Assembly: GCA_002205965.3 (NCBI GenBank)
Contig: NADL03000517.1
Span: forward strand, 1,364,001-1,428,000
DNA: 64,000 bases
DNA from: Kappaphycus alvarezii
Lineage: Eukaryota > Rhodophyta > Florideophyceae > Gigartinales > Solieriaceae
Direction of reading: 5' to 3'
The notes under the pieces are model-generated. The model was not told the DNA's origin. It was given only the letters and a program-made list of their open reading frames with translations, and searched no databases. Both the position numbers and the translations under genes were made by a program. Positions 58,732-64,000 of the stretch are shown piece after piece. How positions within the stretch are numbered: the stretch's first letter is position 1; each line of letters begins with the position of its first letter.

Positions 58732-59647
58732 ATGACTGCAACTCCGGACCGCGCTGCAAATCAATCCCGTCTCATTCGGGCTGGGTTTAAACCGAACCCC
58801 ACTCGTCGCCCGTTTCAAAAGCAAATTGTTCATCGCAACCCCACGGCCCCATTCCTTCCTACCGCTCCACGTTCCCGCCGCCGTGCATCCGCTCCTTCTG
58901 ACGCTCGCTCTCCGAGTCTTCGTCCCCAGAACTCTCTTCCAAGTGATGGACGTCGCCCGGATTCCCACCAACCCCGCCTAGGCGCCGCTGACTCTTGGAA
59001 ACCCGATTCTCACTCGTCGCCTACGGACCCAACCTCCTTGATCGAGCCTAACTCTTCACGCGCTTCTGGTGTCAGGGTTCGTCAACCAACGCCATTGCGA
59101 ACACCTTCCCCCGGACACTGCCTTGGAGCATGTGCCAAGTTTCATTGCTCAGCATCCCCAGTATCGTCGCCGCCATCGGTCCCTCTCTCGATCGCCCCCC
59201 CGCCGGCCTATCCACCCGAGGACCTTCTTTCCCACTCATGAAGCCCCTGCATCCCTGTTACCGCGTCCTGCTGGACCCCTTTCTACAGACGAGGATCGGG
59301 AGCATGATGGCAACTGGATTGAAGCTGTCAATAATTCGAAGCGTTTAAGAAAGAAGCCTCGCTTACTCACCACCCAGCCGATTGACGTTGATGCAGAGTC
59401 TGGGGCTGTTGAGGTCGATGACGTTTCTATTGTTTCACTTACTACAAAGGCAGCATCGAAACCGGGTAAGGAAGCTAGGTTGTTGAACAAGAAACCTATC
59501 GATGTTGATGAGATAGAGGTCATTGATGTTGAGGATTCAGAAGTCGAGTTGGTCTCTCCGGTCCCACAGCAAGCATCAGAGTTGCCGTCCGCTTCTCCAA
59601 CCCCTGTCTCGGATGATGCCGCTGCTACGGGCTCAGCGCGCGTGTAA
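58732..59647 (+). CDS. Basic proline-rich protein with SUMO-interaction-like acidic repeats
   Basis: No family is recognised. From ATG 58,732 (MTATPDRAANQSR) the protein is basic and Ser/Pro/Arg-rich (PRSRRRASAPSDARSPS). The phase then changes near the C-run at about 59,110, joining RQPTPLRTPSP to DTALEHVPSFIAQHPQYRRR, and continues with RRHRSLSRSPPRRP. After WIEAVNNSKRLRKKPRLL come two related blocks: QPIDVDAESGAVEVDDVSIV and, 24 residues on, KKPIDVDEIEVIDVEDSEVE followed by LVSPV. Each has short runs of V/I/L beside Asp, Glu and Ser, the pattern of SUMO-interaction motifs. The end is SVASDD-like and acidic-Ser rich, with its stop at 59,647. About 305 residues in all. A nuclear, SUMO-binding role is inference from these motifs and the basic stretches. 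It is divergent from the helicase gene and convergent with the cyclophilin gene. Confidence 0.55.
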
Positions 59648-60616
59648 TGTGCGTTGGCATGCAAGATTAGAGCTGAAAACTGATGTCAGGTTATGCGACT
59701 TTCTGCAAACGGGAGCAGATGTTGGGAAACAAGCTATTTGATTCGCCATCTGTCCCGGCGCTTAGCGCATAGTACAGAAAATTTGAACATCGTTGTAAAC
59801 AACAGAGAGGGTCTTGTCGCTCGAGGAGCAGATGGACCTTCTATCTACAGACCTAAAATGACTCAACAGATCAGACAATTATTACCTATAATCTTTAAGC
59901 TGTTTAACAGAAAATAAAGATTCACATCCGATGCTATGTTAACCAAGTGTCAGAGGCAAGTGTGGTAGGGAATGCACCCTACAGCTGGCAGGTTGGTCGA
60001 TGTTAGCATTTCCAAGCTCACCAATCAAGTTTCCTGTCACAGTTATTGAGAACGTCAGTGATGAAAATTACTTATCGGGCCTTCTCCAATGGTAGGCAAT
60101 TCTGTTCTTTTGTCCAATCATGTGTGACAGGGATCCTGACAAGCGGAAGAATAAAGAATGAAGGCGGACGTCAGTTTCCAACTCGACTTTAAGGCTGTAC
60201 CACTAGTAGCACTCGTAAGAATGTACTGAACGACGCCTCTCTGCGAAAACAAGTTGCATAGCTATTCAGAGAGAGGCAATAGCATATGCCGCTACTGAAA
60301 TTGCGAGACGTTCACTGCCGGGTGATGCAGATTTTTACAGTGTGACTGCACAGTTTTCGCCACAAGCCAAAAGAGGCAAGGTCAACTGCACGCTACCTAG
60401 CTACAGAAGCATTTTCGTATTGATCATTCGCATTGAAAACTATAGCAATATTCGGACTGGTTTGCCGAAGTTAGAAATCCATAGACCCAGTATCCGTTGC
60501 TAAGCTATGTCATATTGCGTTGCGCCAAATATGCAACAGCTTGGGTGACGGGTCTGTGAACTGGACAAAACATGAGGCACGTGAATGATGTATCAATTCG
60601 TGCCATCAAGTAAAAA
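59648..60616. other. Convergent 3' intergenic gap
   Basis: The gap between the SIM-like protein gene (+) and the cyclophilin gene (-), both ending here. It has no gene and only isolated GTAC words, no cluster. A possible poly(A) signal AATAAA lies at about 59,914 (AAAATAAAG), about 270 bases after the stop of the SIM-like gene. Confidence 0.5.
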
Positions 60617-61513
60617 TTACAATTCGCCGCAATCGGTGATGATGCATGTCTTGATTACTCTCGCCCTTTGCTTGTCATCCCGGTCGAAGATCTCGGCGCA
60701 TTTTTCAATTTCCTCGAGAATGGGAAACGATTCCTTGTTAATTTTTCCAAATACGGAATGCTTTCCATCCACTGCGCGATAAAAGACACGAAGAAAAAAT
60801 GGGCAGAGAGAATTGGGGAGATGGGAAACTATAGTCAGCACCAGAAAGTTAATGAGCATTTTTCGGGGGAGGTGCCAGTTAGAAGCTGGATAACGTACAC
60901 CAATCGGCTCCTTTCGGATCAATGAGTATCATAAACTGGGAATTGTTGGTATGCGGACCCGAGTTTGCCATGCTAACGACGCCATAAGAATCATGACAAA
61001 GCTTGTCGAGCTTCTCATCCGCAAAGGACCTGCCGTAGATTGAAACGCCACCTTTGCCCTCTTTCGGTTGGCCTTTCAATTCAACATCGCCGGCCTGCAA
61101 GACAAAACCAGGCGCTATGCGATGGAACTTGCATCCCTTGTAGGAGAAATTTCGATCGCCAGCGCAGAGCGAGCGGAAATTCTCGCAAGTGCGTGGTTTG
61201 AGGTCATTACGCAACTCGAAAATGATGCGGCCAATCGGTTGGCCATCTATGGCAATGTCCATAAAACATTTGATGCGCTTTTTTCGATTCCGTTTCGGCG
61301 GTTTAGCGGGATTCATCGGATTCTCAACAACCACGGCTTTGCACATTTGAGGGGCGTGGATGGCGAATTAGTCCGGGACTGTGGCAAGGGGGAGTGAGAG
61401 AAGTGGAGAATAGGAAAATGGTGTGACTTACTGCCGTGGTCTGGGTCTCCTGGAAAGGTTGCAGTGACCCTGGGAGTAGAGCTGGCTCTCTGTTTCGAGG
61501 AAGAGTGACCCAT
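60617..61513 (-). CDS. Cyclophilin-type peptidyl-prolyl isomerase, PPIH-like
   Basis: Catalyses cis-trans isomerisation of prolyl bonds. Exons proposed: 61,513-61,432, 61,336-60,899 and 60,771-60,617. The second intron is well supported: donor GTACGT at 60,898, acceptor CGCAG at 60,772, 127 bases, and the join restores GADW-LDGKHSVFGKI. The first is weaker: donor GTAAGT at 61,431, branch-like CTAAT, and the next AG at 61,337, which keeps frame and gives an N-terminus MGHSSSKQRAS; otherwise translation starts at ATG 61,346 or 61,316. A basic NLS-like KPPKRNRKKRIK precedes the domain. Landmarks are FMDIAIDGQPIGRIIFEL, FHRIAPGFVLQAGD, MANSGPHTNNSQF and CIITDCGEL. Arg, Phe, Gln, Trp and His of the active site are present; the usual Met after Phe is Val. 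The MANSGP and DWLDGKH words recall PPIH of the U4/U6 snRNP, but this is inference. Confidence 0.88.
60772..60898 (-). other. Spliceosomal intron in the cyclophilin gene
   Basis: A 127-base intron starting GTACGT and ending with a pyrimidine-rich tract (CATTTTTTCTTCG) and CGCAG. Removing it joins TGG T to TG GAT, giving Trp-Leu-Asp-Gly-Lys-His exactly as in the family. It is the only intron in the window with firm support from protein continuity. Confidence 0.85.
61337..61431 (-). other. Probable first intron of the cyclophilin gene
   Basis: The donor GTAAGT is perfect. A candidate branch word GGACTAATTC lies about 30 bases before the acceptor AG at 61,338-61,337, the first AG after it. Splicing keeps frame with the cyclophilin exon. 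The more obvious acceptor CCACAG at about 61,379 would bring in a stop codon. Confidence 0.45.
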
Positions 61514-61741
61514 CAGTGTGTTAAAAATCGAAACGCTTTGGAGAGTTGACGATGAAGCAATGGAGCGCAGAAAGGTGGAAATTGGCGGAGGACAGATGCA
61601 GTTATGCGACAAGATATGACAGCAACGGCGGAGTTGTTGGAATGGCGTCGGGTCGGGATTCACAAAGGCGGTGGGCAGAAGTAAGCGGCAGGTCGCCCCA
61701 GGCACAGCGTTAGTTTTTAGGACAAATTGGGCTTGTAGGTT

Positions 61742-61886
61742 GGATATAACGTGCAGGCATGAATTTGTTGGTAGCACCAGATTGCCGATTTTGTCCATCC
61801 GCGGGTACCTCGAATCCTCGGATATAACGTGCAGACCTGAATTTACTGCTAGTTCTAGCTAGATTGCCGATTTGCCCATCCGCGGG
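61742..61886. repeat. Imperfect tandem duplication, period about 78 bp
   Basis: Two copies share GGATATAACGTGCAG, a variable middle, AGATTGCCGATTT and CCATCCGCGGG. The copies begin at 61,742 and 61,820. They sit 230-370 bases upstream of the cyclophilin first exon, so they could be a duplicated promoter segment; that role is inference. Confidence 0.85.
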
Positions 61887-62054
61887 AAGCTTCAAGTTTA
61901 AACTGTGGCTTCATACCCGACCAACTTTTCGTGCATCGTCTGTACGCTGGCTGCCTCAGCAGATTACCATGGCCTACTTCCAACTTTTCATCGCTGCATA
62001 CTCGTGCAGGGCCTCAGGTTTGAAGGAAAATGGTTTGAATATACTTAAAATGCT

Positions 62055-62440
62055 TGAATCTCTCTCCAACAGTACAGTGCAATGGTACAGAACAGTACCG
62101 TACAATAAAGTACGCGACCAAATCTGGCATCAATATAGCACTGAACAATAATGTACTGTACAGTACTATACAGTGTACTGCGCATTGTCGATGGTACCGA
62201 AGCGTTACTGCAGATGAAATTCAAATTAGATTCGAACTGCTGCGCACGAAGTTTAGCACTGTACCGTTGATGCCGCAACAGTCGGAACCTATTCTGCCGG
62301 CCATTCGGTACTTTGCAAAACGCTGTACTGTATGATACAGTACAGTACAGTAAAGTGCGGTAGGGAAGGCTGATCAAGACATTGATTTACTGTACAGTAC
62401 ATGTTCACTGTATTGTACAGTACAGTAAAGTACAGAAACG
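62055..62440. repeat. GTACAG/CTGTAC palindromic word cluster
   Basis: Dense copies, for example AACAGTACAGTGCAATGG (62,069), AATGTACTGTACAGTACTAT (62,151), GATACAGTACAGTACAG (62,334) and TGTATTGTACAGTACAG (62,410). CTGTA runs face TACAG runs, forming short inverted repeats. The cluster is about 540-930 bases upstream of the cyclophilin start and 250-640 upstream of the transposase start. Confidence 0.8.
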
Positions 62441-62692
62441 TTGCGGAACTGTAATAGGCCCTTCTGATAAAGAAAAGTTATGTTACTTTACAAACCATGC
62501 GATTCTGGTGTGTTCTTATTTTTCATTTGACAGAAGTCTGCTAAAAAAATATCTGATATATGTTTGTTATTTACACAAGCTCAACTGTAAACTGCAGGAC
62601 TTTGACTTTTCAGAACTTCTGAAATGGTATGGTGTGGGCGACAACAGAGACCTCTCTTCATGTTCACTTGAACAGCACTGTCACTTTTGGTC

Positions 62693-63918
62693 ATGGACCT
62701 ATTCAACGACAATGATGTACTGATGGCAGTAGCTTTTCTGCAGCGATCTATGCAGCAAGCGGCCGAGACCCAGCGGTACCTATCGCGCAATAGTTTCCTC
62801 AACGAAGCTCTTCAAAATATGCGCAAGAACACAGATGATTGTGAAGAAAGGGAGGAATCGATGGTTGTGGGACGAGGTTCTACGATCGATGGTCTACCGA
62901 TGGCAATTTATGCGAGGAGGGGCAACACTAACGAGTATCAACGTGTACGTGAACTAGATCCTAATGTCACCTTATTTGAAACTGTCTGCCACAGGAGTCG
63001 GGAAGCGTTTGATGAACTTTTTTTGTTGTGTGAAGCAGAACTTGCTAAACCGTTAAAAGTCACACCGGAATTTCAGGAGGTAAACCATCGCATTCCGAGG
63101 AAGAAGATCATGAGCACAAGGGGGCTCTTGTTTATCTATTTCGATATACTCGGCGGAACAAACGAAAGTGGGGAAGGGGTGAAGAGTGTTGGTGAAAGGT
63201 TGGGAATCTCTAGCGGTACCGTCTCAAACTACTTCCGACATCGTTTGTATGCAGTGTATACTGCCTTGGACATGTCTTTTCCAGGGCTACTTTCTTGGCC
63301 TTCAGCTGGCGAGCGTTCATTGTGTCACGGTCTGATCATCGGCTTCCCCAACTGCGTTTTTTTGTCGATGGTAACAAGAATCGAAGATGGAGACCTGGTC
63401 ATGATAAGATGCAAGAAAGGGAGTACGACGGCTACAAGAAGGCGCATGAATTTTCGATTATGGTATTCTGTGATATATTCGGAAGGTTTATTCGAGTCGA
63501 AATCACCGACAAGGGAGCTGAAAGCGACCGTAACATGTACACCGAGTCTCATATCTACAGATTTAGAGAGCAGTATCTTTCGGATGGAGAGCACGGAATG
63601 GCTGACATGGGGCTCGCCGGGGATGGAGAAATAGTCGTTCCATACAAGAGAATAGAGAGCACGGAGTGGATTTTTAGGGGTAGTTATAGTCGTGACATCC
63701 GATCCTGTCGCATGGTTAACGAGTGGGGAATTGGCTACATCCACAACCGGGTCAGAATTTTCCTCGGAAGATGGCCATTTGATGACACGCTTCTCTGTAT
63801 GGCCTACAAAAGCGCATTGCTGTTGGCAAATTGGACTTTTGACAGGTGTTTTTTCGCCTTGATGAAGATAGAACAGTACATAGAGATGTTGAAGCAGCAT
63901 GAAAATTCGTTTAGTTAA
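62693..63918 (+). CDS. Harbinger/DDE_4-type transposase, nearly whole
   Basis: Transposase of the PIF/Harbinger (DDE superfamily 4) type, cutting and joining transposon ends. From ATG 62,693 (MDLFNDNDVLMAVAFLQRS) an N-terminal region leads to a helix-turn-helix, SVGERLGISSGTVSNYF, at about residues 165-180. The catalytic domain has Asp in FVDGNKNRRW (codon 63,367), Asp in ADMGLAGDG (63,604) and Glu in VNEWGIGYIHNR (63,721), so the DDE triad is intact. It ends at 63,918 after WTFDRCFFALMKIEQ. The only break is at a T7 run, 63,357-63,363: one more T would join PNCVF to FVDGNKN. This is either an assembly error or a very recent mutation. No terminal inverted repeats are seen, but the right end of the element may lie outside the window. 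A host-recruited HARBI1-like gene is possible. The sequence looks young. Confidence 0.8.
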
Positions 63919-64000
63919 GGGCGGGAACGAAGGGTCTTTAGCAAGGAGCGAAGCTCGGAGGACGCGCGGAGCGTGGCCGCGGGGGGTCGGGGAGACGCCC
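63919..64000. other. GC-rich flank of the transposase gene
   Basis: Directly after the transposase stop the sequence turns G-rich (GGAGCGAAGCTCGGAGGACG, GCCGCGGGGGGTCGGGGAG). It is cut by the window edge. It may be the start of the element's 3' terminal region or of another repeat. Confidence 0.35.

Larger units (their letters stand above)
61514..62692. other. Divergent region between cyclophilin and transposase genes
   Basis: No coding region. It contains a 78-bp tandem duplication (61,742-61,886) and a dense GTACAG cluster (62,055-62,440). Frames that cross the cluster are shadows of the repeat. Confidence 0.5.

Noticed and set aside
1-64000. CRISPR arrays, bacterial operons, rRNA genes, telomeric repeats
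   Set aside because: None seen. The repeats present are short tandems, minisatellite and dispersed palindromic words, and the genes are eukaryotic.

Overview
The window looks like nuclear DNA of a eukaryote with few, short introns. The recognisable genes are almost all single-exon, with one cyclophilin gene carrying a GTACGT...CAG intron and probably a second. Single-exon homologues of ARMC8/GID5 and Sen1 sit in a tight cluster beside a long repeat-rich stretch filled with copia-type, DIRS-type, LINE, Mutator-like, Tc1/mariner and Harbinger-like elements. That layout fits a florideophyte red alga such as Chondrus or a relative. The assignment is inference: no rRNA, tRNA or organelle marker was found.

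Layout. 1-5.1 kb: nothing recognised. 5.1-9.9 kb: an old DIRS-like (tyrosine-recombinase) retroelement between two diverged direct repeats. 11.3-12.2 kb: LINE reverse-transcriptase remnant. 13.0-17.5 kb: copia-type fossil, minus strand, cut at its gag end by a LINE 3' end. 17.5-19.5 kb: two LINE 3' ends back to back in opposite orientation. 19.6-21.0 kb: remains of a second LINE lineage. 22.2-23.1 kb: a RING-finger gene, minus strand. 27.3-28.8 kb: copia-type fossil, plus strand. 29.6-29.9 kb: another LINE 3' end. 30.5-31.1 kb: open frames with a 12-bp minisatellite coding an acidic repeat. 31.5-34.6 kb: a third copia-type fossil. 35.7-37.3 kb: Mutator-like transposase remnant. 37.7-39.8 kb: broken frame of a highly charged protein with a J-domain-like HPEK segment. 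39.8-46.6 kb: AT-rich and gene-poor, with a dead Tc1/mariner transposase at 44.5-45.1 kb.

The gene cluster is at 46.6-61.5 kb: ARMC8/GID5 (+), Sen1/senataxin-type helicase (-), a basic proline-rich protein with SUMO-interaction-like acidic repeats (+) and a cyclophilin (-). The pairs are alternately convergent and divergent. A nearly whole Harbinger/DDE_4 transposase gene follows at 62.7-63.9 kb.

The genes suggest housekeeping roles with no shared pathway: protein turnover (ARMC8 of the CTLH/GID ubiquitin ligase, the RING protein), RNA helicase function (Sen1), protein folding or splicing (cyclophilin), and possibly SUMO binding.

Two patterns cut across the window. First, most recognisable genes are interrupted by one-base frame changes, two of them at runs of seven T, although the protein families read straight through; I suspect assembly indels. 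Second, clusters of the palindromic word TGTACTGTACAGTACA lie in the 5' flanks of most of these genes and are absent from the two convergent 3' gaps. I found no clear new multi-gene system; these two patterns and the SIM-like protein are the best candidates for follow-up.
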